From positions 62,001 through 126,000 of the forward strand of contig NZ_WKKH01000011.1 in assembly GCF_009674725.1 (NCBI RefSeq): a stretch of 64,000 bases of DNA. The letters run 5' to 3'. This DNA comes from Pedobacter petrophilus (lineage in GTDB: Bacteria > Bacteroidota > Bacteroidia > Sphingobacteriales > Sphingobacteriaceae). This document shows positions 43,174 to 51,858 of the stretch, piece after piece (the stretch's first letter is position 1; every line of letters begins with the position of its first letter). Position numbers and translations under genes: made by a program. The notes under the pieces were generated by a model. The model had not been told where the DNA came from and searched no databases. It was given only the letters and a program-made list of their open reading frames with translations.

Positions 43174-43404
43174 TTAGTGAATATTCATCTTGTTAATCAT
43201 CTCCGATTGCATTACTTCGTAATTGTCAATCTCACTGATAATTTTCTTCTGCAAGTATTCCAGCACACAGGTTCTTCTGATGGTAACCTCAACCATGTTA
43301 TCACGGGCCTCAACAGGCAGCTTCAAAAAGTTTTTATGCAAGAATGGTTCAAAAATTTCTTTATAAGTAATTTCGTCCAGTTGTATTTTATATGTATTAA
43401 CCAT
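43174..43404 (-). CDS. 76-aa hypothetical protein
   Basis: Complete frame with an A/G-rich stretch (AATAGAG) ahead of ATG 43404. Sequence begins MVNTYKIQLDEITYKEIFEP and is mixed alpha/beta, soluble, with one Cys. I do not recognise it. It lies alone between the ars operon and the kai locus. Confidence 0.5.
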   Translation of the reverse strand: MVNTYKIQLDEITYKEIFEPFLHKNFLKLPVEARDNMVEVTIRRTCVLEYLQKKIISEIDNYEVMQSEMINKMNIH

Positions 43405-43505
43405 CTCTATTTCAGTCTTGTTAATTAAATAACTGCATGTTTATTGTTTTTGTTTTGGAAATTCATAAAAAATTTTGCATAAACCTCATTAGTAGCTCAA
43501 TTATT

Positions 43506-43579
43506 AACCACAGATCAACAGGATGAACACCGATGGAATAGGCGTTAAAATCTGTGTTTATCTGTGTCGATCTGTGGTT
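43506..43579. repeat. Intergenic hairpin repeat of the ACAGATxxACACAGAT type
   Basis: AACCACAGATC (43506-43516) pairs perfectly with GATCTGTGGTT (43569-43579), and the inner arms pair in part (AACACAGATAAACAC type). Internal short repeats of ATCTGTG are visible. It resembles a class of dispersed noncoding hairpins common in Bacteroidota, recognised from memory. Confidence 0.55.
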
Positions 43580-43721
43580 CAACAAGCAGAATCACAAGAT
43601 ATTGTAAGTCAATGTCACCAATTTTTTACCATCTAAGCCCTGGTATTTATTCCTGCTTTGTTTAACCTGGAATTTACAACATGTGATATTATTCATACAT
43701 TTAGCCTTTAACAAAAAATGA

Positions 43722-45473
43722 ATGGCTAAAAACACTAGCAAGCCCAAGTCGGAACCAATGACTGGCATTTCAAAAACCCGCACAGGAATTTCAGGTTTGG
43801 ACGAAATTACATTAGGAGGTCTTCCGTCTAATAGGCCAACACTTATTTGTGGGGAGGCAGGATCTGGTAAAACCCTTTTTTCTATCGAATTTATCGTTAG
43901 AGGCGCATTGGATTACAATGAACCCGGCGTGTTTATGGCATTCGAGGAAAAGGCAGAAGAGCTTAAAGTCAATGTCGCTTCTCTTGGCTTTGATCTTGAT
44001 CAGCTGGAAAAAGATAAAAAAATTAGAATCGATTACGTCCACATCGATCGCTCAGAAATAGAAGAAACAGGAGAGTATGACCTCGAAGGGCTTTTTATTC
44101 GCCTGGGGTATGCCATTGATAGCATTGGCGCTAAACGTGTTGTACTGGATACCATAGAAAACCTATTTTCAGGATTGAATAATGATGGCATTCTCCGTTC
44201 GGAAATCAGAAGGCTTTTTCAGTTTTTGAAATCAAAAGGGGTAACGGCAATCATCACTGGCGAAAGGGGAGAGAAAAGCTTAACGAGGCAAGGTTTGGAA
44301 GAGTACGTTTCAGACTGTGTAATTCTCCTCGACCATAGAATTATCAATCAAATATCGACCCGGAGATTAAGGATAGTAAAATACCGTGGGTCAGTACATG
44401 GCACCAACGAATATCCTTTCCTTATTGATAATGAAGGGATCTCTGTGTTGCCTGTTACTTCACTCGAACTTAATAAAGAGGTTTCCTCGAAATGTGTTTC
44501 ATCCGGCATTCCGGCATTAGATAAGATGCTCGGTCATAAAGGTTTCTATAAAGGAAGCAGTATTCTTGCTTCAGGTACGGCCGGAACGGGTAAAACGAGT
44601 ATTGCCGCCAGTTTTGCCAATGTTACCTGTCTGAGAAAAGAGAAATGCCTCTTTTTTGCCTTCGAGGAATCTCCGAAACAAATCATCAGAAATATGCGAT
44701 CCATTGGAATGGATTTGCAAGCCCATCTGGATAGTGGCTATTTGTCGTTTTACGCATCACGGCCAACACTTTATGGTTTAGAAATGCACCTGGTTGCCAT
44801 TCATAAAGCAATCAGAAAGTTCAAACCTGATGTGGTTATTCTCGATCCGATTACCAACCTGATCACGATAGGTTCTGTGAGTGAGGTGAAAACGATGTTG
44901 GTTCGGTTAATCGACTTTTTACAAGCTGAGCAAATTACCGTAATGTTTACGGCGCTTACGCTGAATAACATTGTAAATGAGCAAACTGATGAAGGCGTTT
45001 CCTCGTTGGTAGATGCCTGGTTGCTGATCAGAGATATAGAGAACAACGGCGAAAGAAACCGGGGTTTATATATTATGAAATCCAGGGGGATGAAACACTC
45101 CAATCAGGTTAGGGAATTTGTGATTACAGATGGTGGGCTGGACCTGGAAGATGTTTTTCTGACAGAAGATGGTGTATTAACAGGTTCCGCACGTGCTGCG
45201 AGGTTGTTACTGGAGCAAACAGGTGAGGTGATTCACGCGCAGGCCATTAGCCGGAAAGACCGGGAATTAATTCGCAAAAAGAAAGTTCTTGAATCTAAAA
45301 TCGATAGCTTGCGTTCTGAATTTGAATCAGTAGAAGAAGAATTAAACAAGGTTTATGTGGAAGAAGCTTTAAAGAAACAAATTATGGGTGATACCCTGTC
45401 CAAAATGACAGATTTACGCAGAGGAAATACAGGCTTTTCATCTAAAAAAATAGTAAAAAAAAATAAAAAATAG
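43722..45473 (+). CDS. kaiC: KaiC-like double RecA-fold ATPase
   Basis: 583 aa. Two KaiC modules: Walker [11 protein letters not shown] (about residue 45) and [10 protein letters not shown] (about 290), catalytic Glu pairs in FEEKAEELK and [10 protein letters not shown]. Where cyanobacterial KaiC has the phosphorylated Ser-Thr (ISTITDT) this protein reads VSSLVDA, so autophosphorylation on Ser-Ser is plausible. A C-terminal coiled coil of about 80 residues follows ([14 protein letters not shown]). Its stop TAG overlaps the GTG start of the kaiB-like gene. No kaiA was seen. Confidence 0.87.
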   Translation: MAKNTSKPKSEPMTGISKTRTGISGLDEITLGGLPSNRPTLICGEAGSGKTLFSIEFIVRGALDYNEPGVFMAFEEKAEELKVNVASLGFDLDQLEKDKKIRIDYVHIDRSEIEETGEYDLEGLFIRLGYAIDSIGAKRVVLDTIENLFSGLNNDGILRSEIRRLFQFLKSKGVTAIITGERGEKSLTRQGLEEYVSDCVILLDHRIINQISTRRLRIVKYRGSVHGTNEYPFLIDNEGISVLPVTSLELNKEVSSKCVSSGIPALDKMLGHKGFYKGSSILASGTAGTGKTSIAASFANVTCLRKEKCLFFAFEESPKQIIRNMRSIGMDLQAHLDSGYLSFYASRPTLYGLEMHLVAIHKAIRKFKPDVVILDPITNLITIGSVSEVKTMLVRLIDFLQAEQITVMFTALTLNNIVNEQTDEGVSSLVDAWLLIRDIENNGERNRGLYIMKSRGMKHSNQVREFVITDGGLDLEDVFLTEDGVLTGSARAARLLLEQTGEVIHAQAISRKDRELIRKKKVLESKIDSLRSEFESVEEELNKVYVEEALKKQIMGDTLSKMTDLRRGNTGFSSKKIVKKNKK

Positions 45474-45760
45474 TGGGTAAAACGTATGAGTTGCGACTTT
45501 ATGTTGCGGGCAAAACGACAAAGTCTGTTGTTGCCCTTGAAAACCTTAAAAAAATCTGTGAAGACCATCTTGCAGGTAAATACAGTATTGAGGTAGTCGA
45601 TCTTTTAGAAAAACCACAACTAGCCGAAGGAGATCAGATTCTGGCCATTCCAACCCTTGTAAAAAAGGTGCCGGAGCCTGTTCGTAAAATCATCGGCGAC
45701 CTCTCGAATGTTGAAAAAGTGTTGGTTGGGTTAGATATTCGCCCTAAACCAGTAGTTTAA
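45473..45760 (+). CDS. kaiB: KaiB-like thioredoxin-fold protein (1)
   Basis: 95 aa. [56 protein letters not shown] and [11 protein letters not shown] match KaiB. The start is GTG, sharing one base with the kaiC stop (TAGTG), a sign of translational coupling. It should bind the KaiC-like ATPase. Confidence 0.88.
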   Translation: MGKTYELRLYVAGKTTKSVVALENLKKICEDHLAGKYSIEVVDLLEKPQLAEGDQILAIPTLVKKVPEPVRKIIGDLSNVEKVLVGLDIRPKPVV

Positions 45761-45788
45761 TAGTTAAGGTACGGAAGGCAAAAATCAA

Positions 45789-46079
45789 ATGGAGCAGGAG
45801 CAAGGTGAATATTTTATTTTAAGACTTTTTATCGCGGGGTCGTCGCCGGTTTCCGTTCGTGCAATCAAAAACCTGAGGGAGATCTGTGAAGAATTTCTAA
45901 AGGACCGGTATGAGCTTGAAATTATAGATGCGCACCAGCAGCCTTTGCTTGTTCGAGATGAAAATGTAACCGCAATCCCGATGTTGCTGAAGAAACAGCC
46001 AGAACCCTGCAGGCGAATCATCGGAGATTTCTCTGATCGGGAGAAAGTTTTGAGGGGCCTGGGCATTAGGATGAAGTAA
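45789..46079 (+). CDS. kaiB: KaiB-like thioredoxin-fold protein (2)
   Basis: 96 aa, a diverged paralogue of the preceding protein: FILRLFIAGSSPVSVRAIKNLREICEEF, LEIIDAHQQPLLVRDENVTAIPMLLKK, CRRIIGDFSD. Two KaiB-type proteins for one KaiC suggests separate roles, or alternation on the two rings. Confidence 0.87.
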   Translation: MEQEQGEYFILRLFIAGSSPVSVRAIKNLREICEEFLKDRYELEIIDAHQQPLLVRDENVTAIPMLLKKQPEPCRRIIGDFSDREKVLRGLGIRMK

Positions 46080-47837
46080 ATGGAAAAGTCGAAAGAAGTT
46101 CTTCAACTTGAGGCGGCCAACCGGGAGCTGCAGATTCAGCTCGAAGAGGCCAATGATATTATTCATGCCATTCGCAGCGGAGAAGTAGATGCGCTGGTGG
46201 TAAATGGAAAAGACGGACACCAGCTTTTTACCTTAAAAAGTGCCGATCAAACTTACCGGATTTTCATAGAACAGATGACTGAAAGTGCTTTGACACTTGA
46301 TCAGGATGGCCGGATTTTATATTGCAATTCTCGCTTCGCAACACTGTGTACAGTTCCCCTCGAAAAGGTAATTGGTATGAAGCTCCTTGATTTCGTTTTG
46401 GAAGAAGACTGGATTTTCGCTCAGGATGTGATTGATGCCGCCTGGGAAATAGATACCAGAACAGAACTGAACCTCATTAACAGTGAACAGGAAAAAATTA
46501 CCGTACAGCTATCTCTAAAAGCATTAGATTTAGATGAAGGAACCGCGTTAAGCATTATCATAACAGATTTAACAGAACTGAAAAAACATCAGTTGTTGCT
46601 CCAGGTAAGAAATGAACAACTGGAAGAAGCCCGGCAGGTTGCAGATCAGCTAAATAGCAATCTGGAAAATATTGTAAGTCTCCGTACCGCTGAACTCGAA
46701 CTAAAAAATGATGAGCTGAAGATCGCCAATGGTTATCAGCGAAAAATGAATACAGAACTGAGCATTGCACTCGAGCGATTAAAAGAAAGCGATGAAAATC
46801 TTCAGTCGGCATTTAATGCAGGTGAATTGGGAAGCTGCCGGGTGGATCTCACAACCGGTAAAGCAGATATGTCGCCACGCTTTAGGCTGTTGTATGGCTT
46901 GCCTGAAGATGAAGAGATTGATTGGGCTATGGTTGTAAGTGCAATAGAACCAGAGTATGTTGCTGAAGTGACCCGCGTACTCGAAGCTTGCGCTACATCG
47001 GGCACCCCTTTAGATAGCACCTATCCAATCAGACATCTTGCTTCAGGAGAGCGGAGATGGATGCGTGTGGTGGGGAAAGTGAAGACAGATAAAGATGGGA
47101 ATTTCGCCAGTGTATACGCTGTGATTATGGATGTAACCGCTCAAAAACAGGATGAGCAGCGAAAAAATGATTTTATCGCCATGGTAAGCCATGAGTTGAA
47201 AACGCCACTTACCTCCATGAAAGGATATATCCAGGTAATGCAGCTGAAGGCAAAAGGGAATGATAATGCCTTTGCAGTAAAAGCGCTGGATGGAGCAGAA
47301 CGGCAGATTACCAAAATGACAAACATGATTAACGGCTTCCTGAATATTTCCAGGTTTGAATCGGGAAAGATGGTGATCGAGTTGCAGCGCGTAGAATTAT
47401 CCGCTATTGTTGAAGAGATTATAGAAGAATATATCACCACCGGATCGAATCATGAAATTGCGTACAATTGCCTTCCGGGATTATTTATTAATGCAGATCA
47501 AAATAAGCTTGGCCATGTAATTAATAATTTGATTGGAAATGCAGTAAAATATTCACCCTTTCACAGCAAAATTACTATAGACTGTTTGGCTTGTGATCAG
47601 AATGCCATCTTTAAAATAAAAGATCAGGGCATGGGCATTCCGAAAGATGATTTACCAAAACTTTTTGAACGTTTTTATCGGGTAGAAAGCTCGCAAATGG
47701 CTACTGTTTCAGGCTTTGGTATTGGCCTTTACCTTTCGGCGGAAATTGTTACCAGACATTATGGTAAAATTTGGGTAGAAAGTGAGATTGGCATAGGCTC
47801 AACTTTTTATTTTAGCATCCCGCTGGATAGGGATTAA
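46080..47837 (+). CDS. Two-PAS sensor histidine kinase of the kai locus
   Basis: 585 aa, soluble. N-terminal coiled coil, PAS (about 60-165), coiled coil, second PAS with PAC (about 240-360, IMDVTAQKQDEQ), HisKA with MVSHELKTPLTSMKGYIQVM, and HATPase_c (INNLIGNAVKYSP, KDQGMGIP, GFGIGLYLS). The ATG directly follows the TAA of the second kaiB gene. It is a candidate output or input partner of the Kai proteins, comparable in position to SasA-type kinases, but it has PAS instead of a KaiB-like domain. No response regulator gene is adjacent. Confidence 0.87.
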   Translation: MEKSKEVLQLEAANRELQIQLEEANDIIHAIRSGEVDALVVNGKDGHQLFTLKSADQTYRIFIEQMTESALTLDQDGRILYCNSRFATLCTVPLEKVIGMKLLDFVLEEDWIFAQDVIDAAWEIDTRTELNLINSEQEKITVQLSLKALDLDEGTALSIIITDLTELKKHQLLLQVRNEQLEEARQVADQLNSNLENIVSLRTAELELKNDELKIANGYQRKMNTELSIALERLKESDENLQSAFNAGELGSCRVDLTTGKADMSPRFRLLYGLPEDEEIDWAMVVSAIEPEYVAEVTRVLEACATSGTPLDSTYPIRHLASGERRWMRVVGKVKTDKDGNFASVYAVIMDVTAQKQDEQRKNDFIAMVSHELKTPLTSMKGYIQVMQLKAKGNDNAFAVKALDGAERQITKMTNMINGFLNISRFESGKMVIELQRVELSAIVEEIIEEYITTGSNHEIAYNCLPGLFINADQNKLGHVINNLIGNAVKYSPFHSKITIDCLACDQNAIFKIKDQGMGIPKDDLPKLFERFYRVESSQMATVSGFGIGLYLSAEIVTRHYGKIWVESEIGIGSTFYFSIPLDRD

Positions 47838-47862
47838 GAAATTATTGGGAATTAAACCTCAG

Positions 47863-47893
47863 AGATCGTCTTTCTGAACTTGATTCAGGATCT
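47863..47893. repeat. Short hairpin repeat (GATCGTCxTTCTGAAC type)
   Basis: AGATC (47863-47867)/GATCT (47889-47893) and CTGAA/TTCAG nested arms between convergent genes. The text resembles a dispersed intergenic element common in related genomes, from memory. Confidence 0.35.
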
Positions 47894-47903
47894 TATTTAA
47901 TAA

Positions 47904-48332
47904 CTATTTTTCCAATTTCAATAACTTAATAGTAGCCAAATCTGCCTGGTCTTCAAAAAAATAATGTAAAATTTCTTTAAAAACTACAGGAGCATTTTCA
48001 ATGCCCGAAAATAAAGTCATCGAAGATTGAAGCTTTAAATCATCAGGCGATCCAAGAATTTCGTAGGCACTTTTATCACTGTGTTTTAACAGGGCAGAAG
48101 AGATTTCTTCCAATCTTTTGCCCAATACAGGGTGTTTTAAATACTGCCTGGCTTCTTCAAAATTAGCAATACTATAAAACTTAGCCATTTCGCTCTTACC
48201 TAAACCTGAGATCTGCGGAAATATATACCACATCCAATGTGTCGTTTTTCTTCCGTTTTTAATTTCGGATAAAGCGTCCGTGTAATTGGTATCCTGTGCT
48301 TTTAAAAATCTATCTAAAGTGTTTTTTCCCAT
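47904..48332 (-). CDS. DUF1810 family protein
   Basis: 142 aa. LDRFLKAQDTNYTDALSEIKNGRKTTHWMWYIFPQISGLGKSEMAKFYSI is the family signature, as is LFSGIENAPVVFKEILHYFF. Cytoplasmic, function unknown. Convergent with the kai-locus kinase. Confidence 0.85.
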   Translation of the reverse strand: MGKNTLDRFLKAQDTNYTDALSEIKNGRKTTHWMWYIFPQISGLGKSEMAKFYSIANFEEARQYLKHPVLGKRLEEISSALLKHSDKSAYEILGSPDDLKLQSSMTLFSGIENAPVVFKEILHYFFEDQADLATIKLLKLEK

Positions 48333-48430
48333 GGCTAAATATAAAACCTTCCAGTCACCATTTTAGTTTTGATCAGACATTTTTTGATCCAATTTATCTG
48401 CAAACGCAGGATGCTATAAATGCTGGGTAA

Positions 48431-48679
48431 ATGTATCGTAACAGAAATTTAAACGGTCTCGAAGAAAATGGCCTCAAAATCGAGCTTAATAACCTCATGT
48501 AAGAGGATAATAACCTCGTGAACAAGGAAAATAACATCAAAACCAAGCTTAATAACCTCATGAGAGAGGATAATAACCTCGTGAGTGAGGAAAATAGCCT
48601 CAAAACCGAGCTTAATAACCTCATGACTGAAGCTAATAACCTCAAAACCAAACGAAAATCCTGTTTAAATGTGGTCTGA
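48431..48679 (+). pseudogene. Heptad-repeat (NNLxxxx) coiled-coil reading frame with one in-frame stop
   Basis: From ATG 48431 the plus strand encodes repeats of seven residues such as NNLMRED, NNLVSEE, NSLKTEL, NNLMTEA. A single TAA at 48500-48502 interrupts the frame exactly where another copy of the unit has AGA. The frame then continues to TGA at 48677. ATG 48560 or GTG 48518 could restart it. The hydrophilic heptads with Leu at a fixed position are what a coiled coil looks like. The minus strand is also open (48394-48651) with Leu/Ser/Arg heptads, so the coding strand is not settled. Confidence 0.4.
48446..48655. repeat. Ten 21-bp tandem units with a 63-bp higher-order period
   Basis: Units begin every 21 bp from 48446 to 48635 without a single indel. 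The core is AATAACCTC followed by ATG, GTG or AAA and a variable end (GAGAGGAT, GTGAGGAA, CCGAGCTT). Three unit types follow each other in order over most of the array. Confidence 0.85.
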
Positions 48680-48874
48680 CCTGGGTAGATGATGGGTGGA
48701 GGAAAAGACTTTTCCTGGTTTGATACTGACAGAAGACTACTGATGGAATCCTCAGAAAATATGGTGAAACTTTCAGACCTAAAATTATTGATGGAATAAA
48801 ATTTAAACAGGCTTTTAAAAAAACGGCTGATTTCTTACGTTACTTCCTGCAGATAAGTTAGTAAGTTTGATAGG

Positions 48875-49843
48875 ATGCGAATTAAACATTTAATAATCTT
48901 TCTGCTGTTCAGTTTTGTACAGGTGCAATTGGTGCAAAGCCAGGATTTAAAACAAAATATAAATGTGCATGATCCGGTAATGATCAAGCAAAATAATCGA
49001 TATTATTTGTATTGTACCGGAAAAGGAATCTCAGTATGGTCATCCAAAGACCGGATCAACTGGAAGGCTGAACCGCCGGTTTTCCCTCTGGCACCTCAAT
49101 GGGCGGTAGATGCTGTGCCGGGTTTTAAAGGTTATATCTGGGCACCGGACATCTCCTTTTCAAATGGCCTTTACTATTTGTATTACGCTGCTTCAACCTT
49201 TGGTAAAAATACTTCTGCAATTGGCGTAGCCACCAATGTTACCCTTAATCCGATGGATTCCGGATATAAATGGGTAGACCATGGAATGGTGATCCGGTCT
49301 GAAGCTGGTAAAACCAATTGGAATGCCATAGACCCTAATTTAATTACGGATAACGAGGGCATTCCCTACCTTACGTTTGGATCTTTTTGGGATGGAATAA
49401 AGATTATCCAGCTTAAGGCCGATCGATTAGGGGTAGAAGGTTTCCTGCAAAACCCGCAGACTATTGCCAGTCGGGGAGATAAAGCCAATGCCATTGAAGC
49501 ACCATTTATTTTCAAAAAAAAGAATTATTATTACCTATTTACCTCGATCGATTATTGCTGCAGGGGTAAAGAAAGTACCTATAAAATGGTTGTTGGCCGA
49601 TCTAAATTAGTAACTGGCCCATATCTGGATGATGACGGGAAATCGCTGGCAACAGGTGGCGGAAGGCTGGTTTTGAAAGGCAGTGAAAACTGGTATGGTG
49701 TTGGGCATAATGCCGTAGCTACCTTTGATAAAATAGATTTTTTGATATTTCATGGCTATTCTGCCCTTCAAAATGGTGCTCCAAAATTATTGCTCCGGCA
49801 AATTAGCTGGAAGAACGGCTGGCCAGTAGTGGAAGAATTGTAG
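48875..49843 (+). CDS. Secreted GH43-family arabinanase/arabinosidase
   Basis: 322 aa with a signal peptide (to about VQSQD). Five-bladed propeller motifs: VHDPVMIKQNNRYYLYCTG (general-base Asp), IWAPDISFSNGLYYLYYAAS, NAIDPNLITDNEGIPYLTFGSFW, and AIEAPFIFKKKNYYYLFTS with the likely catalytic Glu. Most like endo-1,5-alpha-L-arabinanases. A TAAGTTTG -7-type element at 48862-48869 lies very close to the ATG. Confidence 0.87.
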   Translation: MRIKHLIIFLLFSFVQVQLVQSQDLKQNINVHDPVMIKQNNRYYLYCTGKGISVWSSKDRINWKAEPPVFPLAPQWAVDAVPGFKGYIWAPDISFSNGLYYLYYAASTFGKNTSAIGVATNVTLNPMDSGYKWVDHGMVIRSEAGKTNWNAIDPNLITDNEGIPYLTFGSFWDGIKIIQLKADRLGVEGFLQNPQTIASRGDKANAIEAPFIFKKKNYYYLFTSIDYCCRGKESTYKMVVGRSKLVTGPYLDDDGKSLATGGGRLVLKGSENWYGVGHNAVATFDKIDFLIFHGYSALQNGAPKLLLRQISWKNGWPVVEEL

Positions 49844-50338
49844 GCTTAATATTTTTGAAAAGATATATTGGATGATACAAATCACCAAAATTTTAATGGC
49901 GAAAAACGCATCAGAATAAAGAACAGCAGTTATTTTTCCTTTCATTTAACAGCTGGCAATTCACAAACGCTTGCTTCAGGCGACGAGGCCCTACCTAACA
50001 TAATCAGGTAACCAACAATATTTTGCATATTTACATTTCCAGTTAGTTAAAAGAAAGAATGTCTCCTGGCGGAGATGAATGCATGAATGAAAGGTAGTGC
50101 ACTGGATAAAAGCCTTGCAGAGATGCAGGGCTTTTTGCTTATAAGCTAAAATGCATCCTCTAATGAGCGATTTACTAATTTACATCCATTGAATTTATAG
50201 GTATAGTAATTTCTAAGTTGGAGAGACACCAATCAAATAGACGTGATTAATTAAATTATTTACAACAAGCGCAATTACACGTCGCAGATAGACTGAAAAC
50301 AAAAAGGGCTCCTAGTGTTACCTAGAAGCCAATGCCTG
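49844..50338. other. Intergenic region with an orphan terminator
   Basis: About 490 bp without a convincing protein gene. It contains a terminator-like hairpin at 50108-50135 not attached to any gene; the 100 bp before it could be a small RNA. Confidence 0.4.
50108..50135 (+). terminator. Intrinsic terminator with T-run
   Basis: AAAGCCTTGCA (50108-50118) pairs with TGCAGGGCTTTT (50124-50135, one bulge), followed by further T residues. The nearest upstream gene on this strand ends about 265 bp earlier. Confidence 0.6.
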
Positions 50339-50412
50339 TACCCCGGAAGGGACTCGAACCCCTGACCCTCGGTTTAGAAAACCGACGCTCTATCCAGCTG
50401 AGCTACCGAGGC
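50339..50412 (-). tRNA. tRNA-Arg (anticodon TCT)
   Basis: Minus strand. The acceptor GCCTCGG pairs with CCGGGGT (one G-T), D arm GCTCAGCTGGATAGAGC, anticodon stem TCGGT/ACCGA around a TTTCTAA loop (anticodon TCT), and T arm AGGGG-TTCGAGT-CCCTT. Length 74 with discriminator A; CCA is not encoded. Confidence 0.93.
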
Positions 50413-50521
50413 TCATTTTTTAATGAGCTGCAAATATAGAAGTTCTATCTATAAAGCAAAAATATATTTTAAACAATTTTCAATCATTTTCCATTCGGCT
50501 GAATAACCGTTTAAGGACTAA

Positions 50522-50959
50522 TTAATTAGCTTTATTGCAATCCTTGCAAATTCCGGAAACGACCAGGTTCATATCCGCTATTTGGAATCCCTTTTCAATT
50601 TTAAGGGCCGGAATCTTCACATCATCCAGGCAATAAACGCGCAAACAGTTATTACAATTGAAGTGCACATGCTCATCGTGGTGATTATGCTCAGAACAAG
50701 AATTTGAGCAAATGGCATAGTTAGCGGTCCCGTGGTTATCTAAAACCCGGTGAATAATACCTTTCTCTTCAAAAGTTTTTAAAATCCGGTACAGCGTTAC
50801 CCGGTCAATTTCCTTCCCCACCACGTTTTCCAAATAGGGCTGTGAGGTTGCAGATTCGCGATGTGACAAGATATCTAAAACCTGTAAACGAGCGCCAGTC
50901 CTTTTAAGTCCGTTTTTAACCAGAAGATCTTCGTATTGCTGTGTTTCATTTTGCTCCAT
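50522..50959 (-). CDS. zur: Fur-family repressor, probably Zur
   Basis: 145 aa. Fur winged helix (LKRTGARLQVLDILSHRESATSQPYL, EIDRVTLYRILKTFEEKGIIH), His-rich sensing region EHNHHDEHVHFNC and structural-zinc pairs CNNC and CKDC. Last gene of the overlapping transporter operon 53841-50522. Its position with CobW-like GTPase, MerC and a TonB receptor nearby points to zinc rather than iron. Confidence 0.85.
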   Translation of the reverse strand: MEQNETQQYEDLLVKNGLKRTGARLQVLDILSHRESATSQPYLENVVGKEIDRVTLYRILKTFEEKGIIHRVLDNHGTANYAICSNSCSEHNHHDEHVHFNCNNCLRVYCLDDVKIPALKIEKGFQIADMNLVVSGICKDCNKAN

Positions 50960-50968
50960 AACGTAAAA

Positions 50969-51418
50969 TTAAATAATTACTTTGGCATTCGTAATCGAAA
51001 CCGGTGGTTGGTAACTGGCGTTTGTATTGGCCAGTTTTAAAGTTCCCTTCACACGGATCGGTTTTTCAGTAAATTCAACGGGACTATTCAGTTCAACCAT
51101 GATCATTATCGGAACACCATTTTGTCCACAAAAGTAACACTGATTTATTGGTAATGTTGCTAATAAAAATTTTTGTTGCTTTTTTGCGCTTTTTATGGGG
51201 ATTAGGTAGCCTGTTAAATCAAATTCGGCATCTTTAAATCTGTTAATTGTTGCACTGTAAATGGGCAGAAGCTCGTTTTTATCGGTCAGCTCGAATTTAA
51301 CCGTTCCAATCACATCCCAGTTTAATGATCGAAGTTCATCACCCGGACGATGCGGTTTTTGCTGGGCAAAACAAATGCCTGTACACATCAACAACAGAAT
51401 TACAGCTAATTTTTTCAT
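50969..51418 (-). CDS. Secreted DUF3299-like protein (1)
   Basis: 149 aa with signal peptide (to CFAQ). Pattern LNWDVIGTVKFE, FDLTGYLIPIKSAKKQQKFLLATLPINQCYFCGQNGVP resembles DUF3299, a periplasmic family. The CYFCG pair may bind metal. It shares 4 bp (ATGA) with the paralogue upstream. Confidence 0.7.
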   Translation of the reverse strand: MKKLAVILLLMCTGICFAQQKPHRPGDELRSLNWDVIGTVKFELTDKNELLPIYSATINRFKDAEFDLTGYLIPIKSAKKQQKFLLATLPINQCYFCGQNGVPIMIMVELNSPVEFTEKPIRVKGTLKLANTNASYQPPVSITNAKVII

Positions 51419-51858
51419 GGAACCAGTTTAGCACCTAATAAAAAGAATTCGGAACGATCATCGCCAGAATCATTAATTACAAATTTGCCTTTAATTTTAA
51501 TGGGCTTGTCTGTAAATGGAATTGCTGACACCATTTTAACCTCAATCATTGAAGGAATATCTCCGGTGCCGCAAAAGGGACAGGATTCTATCGGAACAAT
51601 CGACAATAAAAATTCGGAAAACTTTGCGCCAACTTTGGTAGGGTAAATATAACCCGGAAGCTCAATTACCTTATTGTTCAGGGCCATGAGTTCGGGCGGA
51701 AAAATGCTGACCCATTTTAAAGGCTTTACCTGTTTATCATAACGCAGGCCAACCAAATTCCAGGTAGGGGTGCGCATATCTTTATGGACCTTTACCTGGG
51801 CCTGCAAGCCAAAAAAGCCGGAGAAAAATAGTGCTGTCAGTAAAACGTATTTCATCAT
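51415..51858 (-). CDS. Secreted DUF3299-like protein (2)
   Basis: 147 aa with signal peptide (to LQAQ); same family as the next gene: TPTWNLVGLRYDK, KVIELPGYIYPTKVGAKFSEFLLSIVPIESCPFCGTGDIPSMIEVKM. The CPFCG pair is conserved. ATGA overlaps on both sides show a compact operon. Confidence 0.7.
   Translation of the reverse strand: MMKYVLLTALFFSGFFGLQAQVKVHKDMRTPTWNLVGLRYDKQVKPLKWVSIFPPELMALNNKVIELPGYIYPTKVGAKFSEFLLSIVPIESCPFCGTGDIPSMIEVKMVSAIPFTDKPIKIKGKFVINDSGDDRSEFFLLGAKLVP

Noticed and set aside
43101..43196. 31-codon frame on the plus strand (MEDPAILRRL...)
   Set aside because: Too short to judge, overlaps the end of the 76-aa gene, and has no other support.
48394..48651. 85-aa minus-strand frame with RLLSSL repeats as a real membrane protein
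   Set aside because: It is a consequence of the 21-bp repeat; the plus strand gives more protein-like coiled-coil heptads. The coding strand remains undecided, so no CDS is claimed for it.
48446..48655. CRISPR-like array
   Set aside because: Units are contiguous without unique spacers, and no cas genes are present.
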